DNA of 64,000 nucleotides from Symsagittifera roscoffensis (GCF_963678635.1 NC_087071.1:28119325-28183324); one strand, 5' to 3'; shown: positions 41,247 to 52,065, numbered from the stretch's first letter. Numbers and translations are program-made. Notes: a model not told the origin generated them from the letters alone.

Positions 41247-43780
41247 TTTATTGGGACGATATTTTCTCAGCAATAACACCATGAAACTAAATAAGATTTA
41301 CTGCATATTTTAGTCCTTCGAAACAGTATTTCTCAAACTTTGATCCAGCTAGCATCTTCTAAAGTGTTTCATCTAGATTGTTTCATCTTTAAATTGTTTT
41401 ATAGGGTTGTATCAAAATTTCAACCCTATATTCTACATAAATGCAGAGAAAACTCAAAAACGAGTATAAAAACACGTTCATTTACTCGTTAAAATCAAAA
41501 ACTTACAATTTCTACGACCCGTACTGAATCTTAACATTTCTAGCGCCAAACTGCATTAAACAACAGACAACAATTCGATAAAAATATGACTCTTCGTCTC
41601 TTCACTTTAAAATGCCAATGCTTACAAAACTCCTGAATGTGGGTTGAATAAATTTCGGATCAATTTAGCAGCATCTTACCTATTTTCCCTTGGTAGAGGT
41701 TAAGTTACTATGCTCGAAATTTCAACCTATCGAGTACAATGAACTTCGCTTGTGCTATGGGAGGAGATATTTTGACTTTTTTCTGAGCCAGCCATCCGAC
41801 CAGACGTTTTAAACTTTACAAGCAATATGGACAAGGAATTAACAAGTGGGTAATTTCTAATTGAGCTATCAATGACTGTTGTTCCGGGAGGAAATTTGTC
41901 TTTTTTTTAGTTTTTTGCCACCAAAATCAGATATCAGATACAACAAATAAAAGCAAGCAAAATATATTATATTAAAGCCCTGTAAATCATGATTCGATCG
42001 CTCGAACGAGTAGAGCAAAACGTATTTCATTAGGCTAAAAAAAATTTAAGCTTTAAAAAGCATTTTTCGAAGATTAATTTAACGCTTTGCCAGTGCAAAT
42101 CAAAACACAATTTCTGAAAAACAGACACGTAAAAATACCTGAAATAAAGGCCTTCGTTATAATTTGTGCAAAGATAACTAAAGCCAACTGAAGCTATTCC
42201 TGATGATTTTAAGCTTAGACGCTGACTATCTCCCTTGTCCATGCACGCACAAAAAAAAACGAAACAAATTTGAAAACAAAATACTGGTCGGAATATTCTG
42301 CGCTACTTGCACAGAAACCCGGACTTTTTTTACCGTTTCCCCCTACCAGATAAAACCAACTAATATCGTAAGCAAGACAAGTGCAGCCGGTTGTCGCTAA
42401 AAAATCAAGCTATTTCTCGACACCGGTTCAATTGTAAAAATCAATCGAACTGCTACTCAAAAGGCTTTGCATAGAGATATACCACTCAACCCTATCTGAA
42501 CCTAAATGTGTTACCAGAGAAAAAAACAGAAACATCATAAAAAACAGCCGATACAAAGCTTTTTCCCACTTTCAGTGATAGGAAAACTAAGAAAACAGTA
42601 TAGCTGAGTTTTCATACACTAAATTTATTTGAAGCAAGTATCATCAACATCCCAAATATTTTGATTTCGATACCAAACCATCAATCAACTCGGTTAACTA
42701 AAAACGAAGCCAACCGACAATTGGTGGTTACGAACTCCAAAAATCATAACACTATTTGTTTATTCAATATTCAAAGCGTCATTGAACGCAAGAAACAGAA
42801 AAAAATAATGAATTTCGCAGTTTGAAAAAAATAGAAGCCGTTAAACCTGTTTCAATTTCCAGATTAATTTATGATTGGCACTTTTTTGATTAAATTAACC
42901 CAATTTGAGAAGACAGGATCAATCAGTAAACATTTTATTTCGCTGGGAAATCTGATAATTGAACTCCACTTTCGAAACTAGAAGTCGATCACTTTTTTCG
43001 TTTACACTTTGGCTGTTCGATAGTGGAGTTTGCCTTCCTTTTAACAACGGAAATGAAGTGAAAAAATCAAAAGTCAAATCCCAAAAATGTAGATTTGAGC
43101 CTGAACAAAGTAAAATTGAGTACTGAAAAAAATCATCGCGACCTATATAAGAGTATGAACTACGTTCATCGACTCTTAGTCATGTTGAAATAAAGTAACT
43201 GCAATCGCAAGTGTTACACAAGCAATTTTAAAAAATGATCGACTATGATTAAAAGCAACTGAAAAGAAAATATGAACACAGAGGCGAAGCAGAGCTTCGC
43301 ATCTCTTGCGCTACCAAAAATAACATTGCAAGCTAGCAGACGGGAACGGAAAAGAGATCCACTAAGTCCAAAACGAAAACTTTTCGAAAACAATGAAACT
43401 TCAATCTGGAATGATGTTCTCTTTGCGGAAAACACGTCCAGAAACACAGTCGACGGCGTTGAATGAAAACTCAAAAACAACTCATGAGCGAAAACAAAAC
43501 TGTTTTCATGAAAAACTTTGAATAAATTCTATTCTGAGACCTTTAACGTTGAAAGCAATCCGGATGAAAGCATAAAAATTATGTTTCCTTCGAACGGCCC
43601 AAAATTAGGTGAGTAAATCGGTAAAATAAAAGCCAAAATCATTTAAGTCGTAAAAATTTTTGCGGCAAAAAAAGGAAAACATACGAATTCAAGGCTAGTA
43701 GAATTACAAATTGCAGGAGTAAAATAAAACAAAAAAGCAACTACAATGAAAACAAAACTGCATAGAGGAAAAAATTCTAA
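41247..43780. other. Gene-free AT-rich region
   Basis: No supported gene. A palindrome copy GCGAAGCAGAGCTTCGC lies at 43284-43300. Short ORFs on both strands at 43214-43480 cover that repeat and are not credible genes. Confidence 0.4.
43284..43300. repeat. Dispersed 17-bp palindrome, copy
   Basis: GCGAAGCAGAGCTTCGC preceded by CACAGAG and followed by ATCTCTTGCGCTACC, the same context as the copies at 30251 and 32627. Confidence 0.7.
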
Positions 43781-43781
43781 G

Positions 43782-44070
43782 ATGTGGCAACTAAGCCAAC
43801 AAGACATAAGCAGACAAATAAGCCGACAATCTTTTAGAAACGGAGGATTTACCATTTGAAAAAAAAAACAGGTCTTGCTCAGATTCAAACCAGGACCTTT
43901 GCCTTCCCAGGCGCATTTGTTGCCTCCATACTAAGTGTGCCGGAGACGCTTAGAAATTTGAATTCATTATGAATCAAGATACAATTGATTCTGTCAAACA
44001 ATTTGTCTATATTTGTCTATATACAAAAAGTCTATATTCCCGTTTGCTAACGCTTGCTAATTGCAAGCGT
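43782..44070. mobile_element. SINE-like repeat with B-box relic and terminal hairpin, copy 3
   Basis: The block order matches 34088-34378: TGTGGCAACTAAGCCAACAA, a minus-strand B-box relic (43882-43891), TTTGAATTCATTATGAA, then the hairpin ACGCTTGC-TAATT-GCAAGCGT (44050-44070). The two arms of the hairpin have changed together relative to copy 1. A possible further hairpin relic is near 44248. Confidence 0.55.
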
Positions 44071-44964
44071 AAAAAGTTCAAAAAATCCTGGATCAAAAAT
44101 ACTTGCGCCATAAGAAACTTCACAAGGAGCTTTCGGTATGCTAGAACGAAATCGAACCTTCCGAAGTTAATTCAGAGGGAATCATGCCTACAGTAATAAT
44201 CAGACAACCGATAATATAAAAAAGCCAAAAACTTTGTTGCAAAAATACCCTTGCTAATCACAAGGAGAAAAAACATGGCCTAACAAGAATGGAGAAAGTT
44301 TACAGAACAGGGAAATTTATAAAAAATTATTCTGAAAACTTTTCAACTTTCAAAGAAAACAATATTAGATCTAGTTTTTCAGAACCGAAAAAGTTGATTG
44401 AAAATTTTTCAACTATTGAAGAAAAAAATATCTCAGAAATTTGCATTTGAAGAACTTCTCGATTGATAAACTTTTTAATCCGCTGGAAAATCTGAAAGTT
44501 AAATTTCAATTGTCAAAAATAGAAATCGATCACGTTTTTAACCTGTACCCTTTTGCTGAGGGATAGTAGAGTCTGCCTTCCTTTTAGCAACGAAATGAAC
44601 TTAAAAAGAAATCAAAAATCCAACAGCGAAAAAGCAAATCTGAGCGTAAACAAGATTTTTTTCCTGACAAAGAAAAACAAATCCTGGAAAAAATCAAGAT
44701 CTATAAAAATAAAAACAACTTCATTCTTTTACGCTTTATAAAAACACCCAATACGAGAACACTGAAGGAATAGGTATTTTTCTTAGTCATCAAGCGATTC
44801 TTTAAATCAAATCGACCTTTGGAATTTGAAATCAATTTGATGTTTCGCACAATCTGCAATTTCGTAACAGAGATCGTAATTTGCCTTCCATTGGCTTAAC
44901 AAAATCAGAAGTGACACTAAAATACGATAATGAGGTTGAACAAGTTCATGAAAAAAAAAATTAC

Positions 44965-45292
44965 GTCTCAAATGGCATAAAATGAAAAATTTCCCAAATG
45001 CCATAATTTGATGCAACAGGTGCATTAAAAGAATCGGGAACAAATTTTTCGTGAACAATAATGTGAGAAAATTAGTCAAGTAGTCAAGTGGTCAATTTTT
45101 CCGACAAATTTGTTGCTTAACATTTGCTTGAAAGCAAATAATTCAAAATCTTGTTCACATGTTTTCGTTCCTGACAAGCTCCTTAGAAATTGATTGAAAA
45201 CGTTTGAATTACAATGAAAACTTGAAACGTATTCCATTTGGGAAAAGTTTCATTTTTAAGCCATTTGGGAATTATGCCATTTGGGAAGTTAC
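44965..45292. repeat. Imperfect inverted repeat rich in CCAAATGG words
   Basis: CAAATGGCATAA and TTCCCAAATGCCATAATTT at 44969-45013 are answered in inverted orientation by CCATTTGGGAA and TTATGCCATTTGGGAAGT at 45231-45292. It could be a decayed foldback element; no target duplication was seen. Confidence 0.45.
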
Positions 45293-45780
45293 TAAAAAAA
45301 GATCTAGATAAAAAGACTCCAATCATGATCATATAATCGGCAAACATCAAATCCGTAAATAAAATTCATCAAATTTTAAACAATACTCTCGATCTAAGTT
45401 TTTAAAACCTCAGCCGCCTAATGTTTTCACTCGGTTAACCAGATGTTGCTTGTATTGCTTTGAACAGAATAATAAAATCCTTAAGCTACTAAGATGAATC
45501 TTTTTCAACCACAGCACGAACTCGAGTTAAATTATGTCTTGGCTGCGGCGTCAAAACAGAAAATGACAAATCTGTAAAATTAAAGTTAACACTTTCAAAG
45601 TAAACATCCCAGCTTCAACATTGCGAAAAAAACTACAATCAATTCACATATAATTTTGACTCAGAAAAAAATTTGCGCCCTTGCTTACCTAGCCAAAAAA
45701 AATGAAATGGAGGCTGCTAACAAAACTTGGGACGATAGCAAGATAAACATTGACTTTTCATTTTTAAACTTGTTTTCCAG
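45293..45780. other. Gene-free region downstream of PSMD4
   Basis: AT-rich. Nothing recognised before the PSMD4 polyadenylation signal. Confidence 0.4.
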
Positions 45781-45787
45781 TTATCAA

Positions 45788-45793
45788 TTTATT
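45788..45793 (-). terminator. Polyadenylation signal of PSMD4
   Basis: AATAAA on the minus strand, 106 nt after the stop codon at 45899. Confidence 0.6.
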
Positions 45794-45898
45794 CAAATAG
45801 GGAGCAAAATATGACCGATATGATCTATCGACTATACAACACATTATTGCCAATGTTATCTTTATCTCTTCAATCAACTATTTAAAAATGATTCCACT

Positions 45899-46134
45899 TC
45901 ATTTCTCTCCCTCTCCCTTTTTATTTTTCCTCTGCTGCTCCTGAAGTTCCTTAATCTGGGGGTCATCGGGGTTCACGCCAGGAAGTGATGCCAGAACTGC
46001 CTGGAGGCTCTCGGCGTCCAATTCCTCTTCGTCTTCCTGGTCGTCCTTTTCCGTCTTCGAATCTGATCCTCCGGCGGCTGCTGTTGAGGATGGCGTGGCG
46101 TCCATAGGTTGTGAGGAAGTTTCTACTGCTGCGG
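45899..46134 (-). CDS. PSMD4: PSMD4 exon 4: C-terminus
   Basis: The acceptor TTTTTTACAG ends at 46135. Encodes an acidic stretch, the [14 protein letters not shown] block and the Lys/Glu tail, then the stop at 45899. Confidence 0.95.
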
Positions 46135-49046
46135 CTGTAAAAAATTGGTCTTCAAAAAATAATCGAAACACCAGGATAGTATAGCACAAATAAAAGCTTA
46201 ACAAGGAATAGGCTCTAACCACTATTGAGAGTGCAATATTTCGCTGAATGACTAACCGAATCTAGATAATTTTCAGTTTTATCCAAACAGATTGATTTTT
46301 TATCGATCCGATAATGGTGAGAAACTGTCATTTGATATACAAAATGAGTGATCGCCTTTCAACTGAGTCACAAACGTTTTATTAAGTAGCAATTACAATG
46401 TTAAATAGCCCAATATATAACAGACACAACAGGTGGATTTAAAAAAAACTGAAAATTTTGTCAATCGTTTTTTGAGATCATCCAAAAAGTTGATTTTTCA
46501 AACTGCTCTCCCAAATCACTATACAGACCCTAATTTGCTAATTTTACATCACTCAAAGTTAGTATATGTTGGTATGTTGGCGCGAAACATTTTCATTTTA
46601 GAACCACTTCTCTCCCCCCTTCCCCCCACAGTTGGTAAATTGGTTGATAAATTGATGCCCTAAAAGTGCCAAAGAAAAAATTTAGGGTGGCCAGTGGGTC
46701 GAATACCTGAGATGAGGGGCATCTGTCCTTCCCTGAATCAGCTATTGGGCAAAGGGATATAAATTAAAGGCACTCAAAAAAGCAGTTCTGTGAATGACTG
46801 AAATAAACATACCATCTGCAGTTCCTGCTGCAGCTGCTGCTTCGTCCTGTTGCATGGACATCCTGAGTGCCAATTCGATCTGCTCATCCTCCGTCATCTG
46901 ACTCAGATCCTTCTGCAGAGGAACCCCTCCCATCGACAGACTCAGCGCCTGCTGAAGAAGAGCGTCTTCCGACTGACCCCCGCCAGCACCCCCAGTTGAT
47001 GAAGCAGGGGGGCCTGCAACTGGAGTAGCTACTGCAGGGGCACCTATAAATAACCAGATGTGAACCATTTTAATTTAACCGTTCATCTAAATCAATAAAA
47101 AAACAAAGAAGCGGTTTTTATTGCAAAGGTTTCCATTTAAGCTTTTTCAAAAAAAAATTAAGCAGAAAAAATAAATTGAAAAAAGTCGAAAGAAACTCTC
47201 TACAAAAATATGCAAGCCGTTAAAACTTTTTGAAGTAAAATTTTTACGACCCATCTCTCCTGGAACAGGCAAAAGCATTTAAAAAATTCTCCCTTAAAAA
47301 TTCTCAAAATAAATTAAGTAAGCCGACCCGATATATACCCCAAACCCGTTCAATTGAAAAAAAAACTAGAGCAACGTTGATTTTAAGTAAAAACTGTTTG
47401 AATCAAAAACTTAAAACCCCATCTTTGAAAAGGAACTGTTTGAAAATCTTACCTACTAATATAAAGTGCATTAAAAAAACGGGAAATCTGCCTACAGAAA
47501 TTAGGATGCAAACCATAAATCCGAAAAAGTAAACATTTTTTCATTTTTATATTTGTATGTTCAAGAATCAGCCTTTGCGCATGTCGGCAGAAAATACAAG
47601 AAAAGTTGTTTACCGGAAAAAAAAAAGTTCCCGATTTCAAGTCACTACATCTGCTCTTCAAGATACTAATCAATTAGATGCTGGTATTGTTTAACCAATC
47701 AGAGCTTTTTCAAGGCAAAATGAGCACGAGCTTCCTGGTAATAATTAGGTAAATAACAAAACAAATTGAAGACTTGAAGGTCAAAGTAAGAATTATTTAC
47801 CAGCCGGCGTTTCCAGGCCCACAGTTGTTTCCATGGGTGCCCCTCCCGCCCTCTCCTCTTCCTGCTGTGCCTTTCTCTGCTCCTCCATCGAGACCCTCAG
47901 AGCCAGCGCCAGTTCGGGATCCTCGTTCGGGTCAAACGCAGACGGATCCATGCCTGCCAACACAAAAACTAGTGACTAAAAAAACTTTCTCGGTGAAAAG
48001 CGTTAATTTTCAAAACGGGGCAAATTTTTATCATGCATGCACGATTGTTAACCTTTGTCATACAACAACTATCATTTGATTTGAATTTATCAAAAATTTT
48101 GAGTCTAACATGGAAAGTCTCTTTTCATATGCAAGCCGCTTCAGGCTGCAACGAAAGTCTCTGGAAAATAACAAGTATTTTAACAACGAGAGGCAAAAAG
48201 AATTATAACGGCACTTATGGACCCCTTCGAATCCAAAAGAGGGTGGAAAACCACTGACTGGCTTATTTTCTAGCTTTCAACTGAATAAATTTCTATCAGA
48301 AGCTCAACCTCGCAATTCTTTTGCCACCATTTTCTTTCTCAGAGCTACTTCAAAAACTCACAGCCTCACATTCAACATGATTAACTAAATTATTATCAAG
48401 ATACTTCAAAATAGTCTGGTAATATGTAATCTTTACCTCCACCAGCTCCGCCGCCCATCCCTCCGTCCTCTGAAATCACCGGACTCTGCATCAGGGCTTC
48501 ATTCAGTTTCGAACCACTGGGAACATTCACAAAATGGGATCCCGGTTCATCTTTGCCCTGGTTTAAAGTAGAAACAAATGTCTGCAGTTTCTCACAATTG
48601 GCCTCTTCGCCAAAATTGATGATATTCACATTCACGTTATTTTTCTTCAATTTTTTTGCCAACGTTGTCAGTTCTTTGTCGTTTTCTTCAATTGGACTCC
48701 CAATAAAAGCCACAATTCTTTGTCTGTGATTTTTGCCCTGTCGATTTCTTAACACAATTTGGGCAACTTTGAGGCCCGTTAGGAACTTATAATCACCATC
48801 TGGTTGGATCTGACTTAGGTGACTGATAATTCGGTTCACATCCGTAGTTAGAGTGCTGTATACTTTAGGATGGCTTTCTGCAGCCATAGACATTAAGGCG
48901 ACGTTGTTTTCTGGATTTCCGCGTGTTTTGGCGTTACAGACTAGCTGGACTGCATCTTGCTGTGCGTGTAAACGAGACGGGATGAAGTCTCCGTTTCGCA
49001 TGAACTCGCTGTTGTCAATGCAGATCACAGTCGATTCGAGCACCAT
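45899..49046 (-). CDS. PSMD4: 26S proteasome non-ATPase regulatory subunit 4 (Rpn10/S5a), four exons
   Basis: The ubiquitin receptor of the 19S regulatory particle: it binds polyubiquitin chains through UIM helices and holds base and lid together through its vWA domain. Coding exons are 48437-49046, 47801-47953, 46813-47043 and 45899-46134. All junctions are phase 1 with GT/AG sites, giving 409 residues, close to the 377-396 of animal orthologues. The vWA domain spans residues 1-190 ([44 protein letters not shown]). A Gly-rich linker follows. UIM1 is [16 protein letters not shown], and a second UIM is [18 protein letters not shown]-like [13 protein letters not shown] lies between them. The conserved C-terminal block [18 protein letters not shown] and a Lys-rich tail are present. 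A splice acceptor lies 8 nt before the ATG. Confidence 0.97.
46430..46747. mobile_element. Decayed hAT-like MITE in PSMD4 intron 3 (family 3, copy 2)
   Basis: It starts CAGGTGGATTTA and ends CCCTGAATCAGCTATTG, diverged from the ends of the element at 28061-28471. The right part also matches (gtGGGTCGAATACCTgag versus GGGGTCGAATCCCTaag). The ORF at 46433-46663 inside it is not a gene. Confidence 0.5.
46813..47043 (-). CDS. PSMD4: PSMD4 exon 3: UIM2 region
   Basis: Acceptor TTTATAG, donor AGATG|GTATGT. Encodes an Ala/Gly/Pro linker, a UIM-like helix and the second canonical UIM. Confidence 0.95.
47044..47800 (-). other. PSMD4 intron 2
   Basis: 757 bp, AT-rich, with one AAGCCGACCCGATATATA block related to the dispersed repeats at 33-34 kb. 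No gene inside. Confidence 0.75.
47801..47953 (-). CDS. PSMD4: PSMD4 exon 2: UIM1
   Basis: Acceptor TGTTGGCAG, donor GGCTG|GTAAAT. Encodes [20 protein letters not shown], the first ubiquitin-interacting motif. Confidence 0.95.
47954..48436 (-). other. PSMD4 intron 1
   Basis: 483 bp between the vWA exon and the UIM1 exon, with GT-AG ends. AT-rich; no other feature recognised. Confidence 0.8.
48437..49046 (-). CDS. PSMD4: PSMD4 exon 1: vWA domain
   Basis: Encodes the whole vWA domain and the Gly-rich linker start. The donor GGAG|GTAAAG begins at 48436. Reading through it would add only 13 residues before a stop. Confidence 0.95.
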
Positions 49047-49054
49047 TTTTGTTT

Positions 49055-49070
49055 CTGAAATCCATCATAT
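49055..49070 (-). other. Splice acceptor 8 nt before the PSMD4 start codon
   Basis: Minus strand GATGGATTTCAG|AAACAAAA then ATG. Same arrangement as at the MAP7-like and HAUS8-like genes. Confidence 0.6.
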
Positions 49071-49835
49071 ATAAAAGGGACTGGTATGCAAGAAGAAAAA
49101 AAAATTGTATGTAGCAACTCATTATCCACCCCCATTTCAATAGTCCTGTTTTTCACTGCTGCACAAAGCCAGCCAAAAACCGTGAATTTTCGTTTACAAC
49201 AAAAACTCAAGCTTAAAGACAGTTGTGCGACTCAAATGTTAGGAAAGACAACCATTTTCAAGAGAAACAGTTGTAGCAAAGTCTAGTTCTTGATTGTAAC
49301 ACGCTTGCTTCTCATTAGGTTTTAAAAAAATGGCTGCAATCAGAAATAAAAGCGGCCGGTAGCAACAAACAATTTTTGAATCAAAGGCTAAATTGGCAAG
49401 AATAATCGGTTGCCATGCAAGCAGCACAGAAATTTCTTATTTAAGTTAGACACATAATTGGTTCACAAAATGGTAATTTTGAATAAATTTTCTCGACACA
49501 TGGATGTTTTTTCGTAAGTGCTTGATTTTTTTAATGAAAATATCTGAACTCAAAATAACATCCTAATTATGTTTACGGCATAAACAACAGACCATCGACC
49601 ATTCGCCTTTATTAGGATAACTCTCTGGGTCCGTTCTTCATTAGTGGTACCACATTAGGCGGAGAAAGCATCTGAACTTTATCTACTACCAATTTTCGGT
49701 GATTGAAACAATAATGCGGATGCGCTGACCTAGATCTTCGCTTTTGGGTAAGAGATAGTCAATCTACAAAATCTATTAATTAGTAAATCAGAAACTCATT
49801 TACACAAAAAACAAATCCAATTACAAATGAAACAT
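49071..49835. other. Spacer between the HAUS8-like gene and PSMD4
   Basis: Holds the 3' end of the HAUS8-like gene (AATAAA on the minus strand at 49608-49613) and then the upstream region of PSMD4. The two genes are on the same strand about 790 bp apart. That is too far to suggest an operon by spacing alone. Confidence 0.5.
49608..49613 (-). terminator. Polyadenylation signal of the HAUS8-like gene
   Basis: AATAAA on the minus strand, 223 nt after the stop codon at 49836. Confidence 0.5.
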
Positions 49836-51101
49836 TCAAAATTTGAAAACCGACAAATCTAAATTATCGGCTGCATTGACATTGCTCAAAATCGAAGGAA
49901 CTGTTTTCGTTGCAGATTGGTTCATTAGTCTGAAAAACATGTCACACCTTTTCTGACATTTTTTCAGAGATTTTTCTATTTTGTCAGACTTCGTTACAAA
50001 CTTTTCGGCAGTGACGCAAAACAGTTCCAGTTTTTCACTACCCATACTTTGATTGGAGTTCAAAATTTCTTGAATTATTCCGACTTGCATAGCTAGACTC
50101 TGAGAAAGTTCATTACAGTAATCTAAAGGAACTCTCAAATCATCTCCGAGAGGAATTTTTACATCTTTCAGGTAAAAACGATGTCTAGTTGCATCCACAC
50201 TCAGGGCAAAATTTACAAATAGCGGTAAAAACTGTTTCAAAAGTGTAACCACATGCAATAACGAGTCATTCAAAACTCCAATGCATTTATTCAAAACTCC
50301 TTTAACATAATTATGATCGGCGCAACTTTTGAAATCAGCTATTTCGTTTTCAATACGACAATTTTCAGCAGTTAAAGAATAGAGTTGCATAAAAGCCGAT
50401 TCTTGTCGTTTCTCGTATGCTTTCTGAAGCGATAGATTTAAATAATGAGCTCGCAAATATCGGTGGTAATTAATTTCAGCGGGCTTCAAACCTGACTTTT
50501 CCTCCTTGAAAGTACTCTTCGTCAAGACTTTTCGTTTCAGAGAGTCGCTATTTTTGATTTCTCTTGGTGTTGATTTGCTGTCGGTTTGAGATCTCGCCGG
50601 TACTACACTTTCATGATCATAATTGATTGATGCATCTCGAACAGTTTGAGCAGCATGTCCTAACTCAGGTACATTTGAACTGCTATGTTCAATCTGACTT
50701 ACTGCTGCCTCACTTGCTACCGAATCAGTGTCCGCTTTATGCTTATTTTTTTCTATATTGTCCGCCAGTTCCAAAGCTTCAAAAAGGGATAGCTTCGGAC
50801 TTGCAGGAAACTGCTCATTTGCACTAACAGATAAAGGTCTTTCACTTGGCGTTGAAACTACGGTTTTATTTGAGCCTTTCTTCACACTTGGTAAGCCGGA
50901 AACATCCTTTTTTATTGCTGCTGAGAAATTATTAGTTGGTTTCGTGATATGAGGTTCGACTAATGGGTGTTTAGTACTGAAACTCTTGGATGATAGGGTT
51001 GATTTATTTGTAGACGATCTCGATGTTGTCTGACCGTGAAAGGAATCTTTTTTAATAATGTTGGCTTTCTGGCCCAATTGATTATGTTTCACCGAAGACA
51101 T
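49836..51101 (-). CDS. HAUS8: Probable HAUS augmin-like complex subunit 8
   Basis: 421 codons, one exon, starting 7 nt after a splice acceptor (CCTTTTCTAG). HAUS8 is the microtubule-binding subunit of augmin, which recruits gamma-tubulin to spindle microtubules for branching nucleation. Residues 1-205 are basic, Ser/Thr/Lys-rich and disordered, as in the known N-terminal microtubule-binding tail. Residues about 215-405 are helical. The segment FALSVDATRHRFYLKDVKIP resembles the LDTTRHELPV block of vertebrate HAUS8, and the order of helices and total length (410 in human) also agree. No other domain is visible. Sequence likeness is limited to this block, so the call is probable rather than certain; another coiled-coil spindle protein is the alternative. 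Confidence 0.6.
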   Translation of the reverse strand: MSSVKHNQLGQKANIIKKDSFHGQTTSRSSTNKSTLSSKSFSTKHPLVEPHITKPTNNFSAAIKKDVSGLPSVKKGSNKTVVSTPSERPLSVSANEQFPASPKLSLFEALELADNIEKNKHKADTDSVASEAAVSQIEHSSSNVPELGHAAQTVRDASINYDHESVVPARSQTDSKSTPREIKNSDSLKRKVLTKSTFKEEKSGLKPAEINYHRYLRAHYLNLSLQKAYEKRQESAFMQLYSLTAENCRIENEIADFKSCADHNYVKGVLNKCIGVLNDSLLHVVTLLKQFLPLFVNFALSVDATRHRFYLKDVKIPLGDDLRVPLDYCNELSQSLAMQVGIIQEILNSNQSMGSEKLELFCVTAEKFVTKSDKIEKSLKKCQKRCDMFFRLMNQSATKTVPSILSNVNAADNLDLSVFKF

Positions 51102-51108
51102 TTGTAAC

Positions 51109-51124
51109 CTAGAAAAGGGTGATC
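51109..51124 (-). other. Splice acceptor 7 nt before the HAUS8-like start codon
   Basis: Minus strand GATCACCCTTTTCTAG|GTTACAAATG, with a clear pyrimidine tract. Confidence 0.6.
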
Positions 51125-51276
51125 AGGTCAATTTTTTTCAGGCAACAAAAATTATATCTCGACAGCAAAAGGCAACAAAAGTTTGTTTCTAAAATAATCA
51201 GAAGGTCGAAAGTGGTTACATATCAGTATTTAGCCTAATTGTTGTGATAAACTTATTAAATAGTTTCCGGTTTGAT

Positions 51277-52062
51277 ATGTCTCAAGCAAAAGCTACTAGA
51301 TGTGGACCATGCAACAAAACAGTGAAGGACAACGACTCAACTGCTATAGGATGTGAAAAGTGCAGCGCGTGGTTCCATGGGCAATGTGTTGGATTGTCTC
51401 CTGATGATGTAGCTACAATGGGCAAAATTCGAGGATGCTTCTGGCTGTGCTCTGGCTGCCTTGAGGGGAACATCTTCACATCCCAAGCTAAGTTTGAACT
51501 GATTATTCAAAGACAAGAAAGCTTAATCGAAATTACAAAAAGCATTAAAGAAACTGTTGAAAATGTTGATCCAACCAAGACAACATCATCGAATGTACCG
51601 GTTAATAGTCGTATTAATAACAGTCACCGGGCCAACACATGTGAAAACGAGATAATCATCGACGGGGTCTGCGAAGACAACGGACAGTTTACATCCAATA
51701 TAGAGGCCGAAGAAGCCAAAGTGGCCGAAATTTTTGATCATATAGGCGAAGAAAATCTCAGTATCTGCCAAATGTATAGACTTGGTAAAGCTAATCCCCA
51801 ACAACGAAGACCGCGTCCTTTACTTGTTCGTCTGTCATCCGAATGGAATGCTAGAAAATGCCTGGCAAAATCTTACAAACTGAAGAATTTCAAAGAAAAG
51901 ATTTTCATATCGAAGTCCCTGAACCAAGAAGAACAGATTCTGAAACGTAAAATCTTCAAGAAACGGTACGACATGATTAACAATGAAAAAGTTCCACGCG
52001 ATGAGCTAAAAATTCGTGGTCTGACCCTCGAACGAAATGGTATCAAGATCAATCTTGACTGA
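51277..52062 (+). CDS. LINE ORF1 protein with PHD-type zinc finger
   Basis: 261 codons from the ATG at 51277; an in-frame GTG lies 33 nt upstream. Residues 8-60 give a Cys4-His-Cys3 pattern (CGPCNK, CEKCSAWFHGQC, CSGCLEG), as in PHD fingers. A short helix follows. Next comes an alpha/beta region (NEIIIDGVCED, VAEIFDHIGEENLSICQMYR, RPRPLLVRLSSEWNARKCL) resembling the RRM-like domain of LINE ORF1 proteins. It is expected to bind element RNA. It ends at a TGA directly followed by CTA, in the same frame as ORF2. Confidence 0.88.
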   Translation: MSQAKATRCGPCNKTVKDNDSTAIGCEKCSAWFHGQCVGLSPDDVATMGKIRGCFWLCSGCLEGNIFTSQAKFELIIQRQESLIEITKSIKETVENVDPTKTTSSNVPVNSRINNSHRANTCENEIIIDGVCEDNGQFTSNIEAEEAKVAEIFDHIGEENLSICQMYRLGKANPQQRRPRPLLVRLSSEWNARKCLAKSYKLKNFKEKIFISKSLNQEEQILKRKIFKKRYDMINNEKVPRDELKIRGLTLERNGIKINLD

Positions 52063-52065
52063 CTA
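52060..52065 (+). promoter_or_regulatory. Candidate stop-codon readthrough site between ORF1 and ORF2
   Basis: TGA CTA. ORF1 and ORF2 share a frame on each side of this single stop. UGA followed by CUA is an established leaky context in alphaviruses and in some animal mRNAs. That it works here is inference. Confidence 0.55.

Noticed and set aside
46433-46663. 76-codon ORF in PSMD4 intron 3
   Set aside because: Lies inside a decayed MITE and has no recognisable feature.
49071-49835. Operon of the HAUS8-like gene and PSMD4
   Set aside because: Same strand, but a 790-bp spacer with its own polyadenylation signal gives no positive support for a polycistronic unit.
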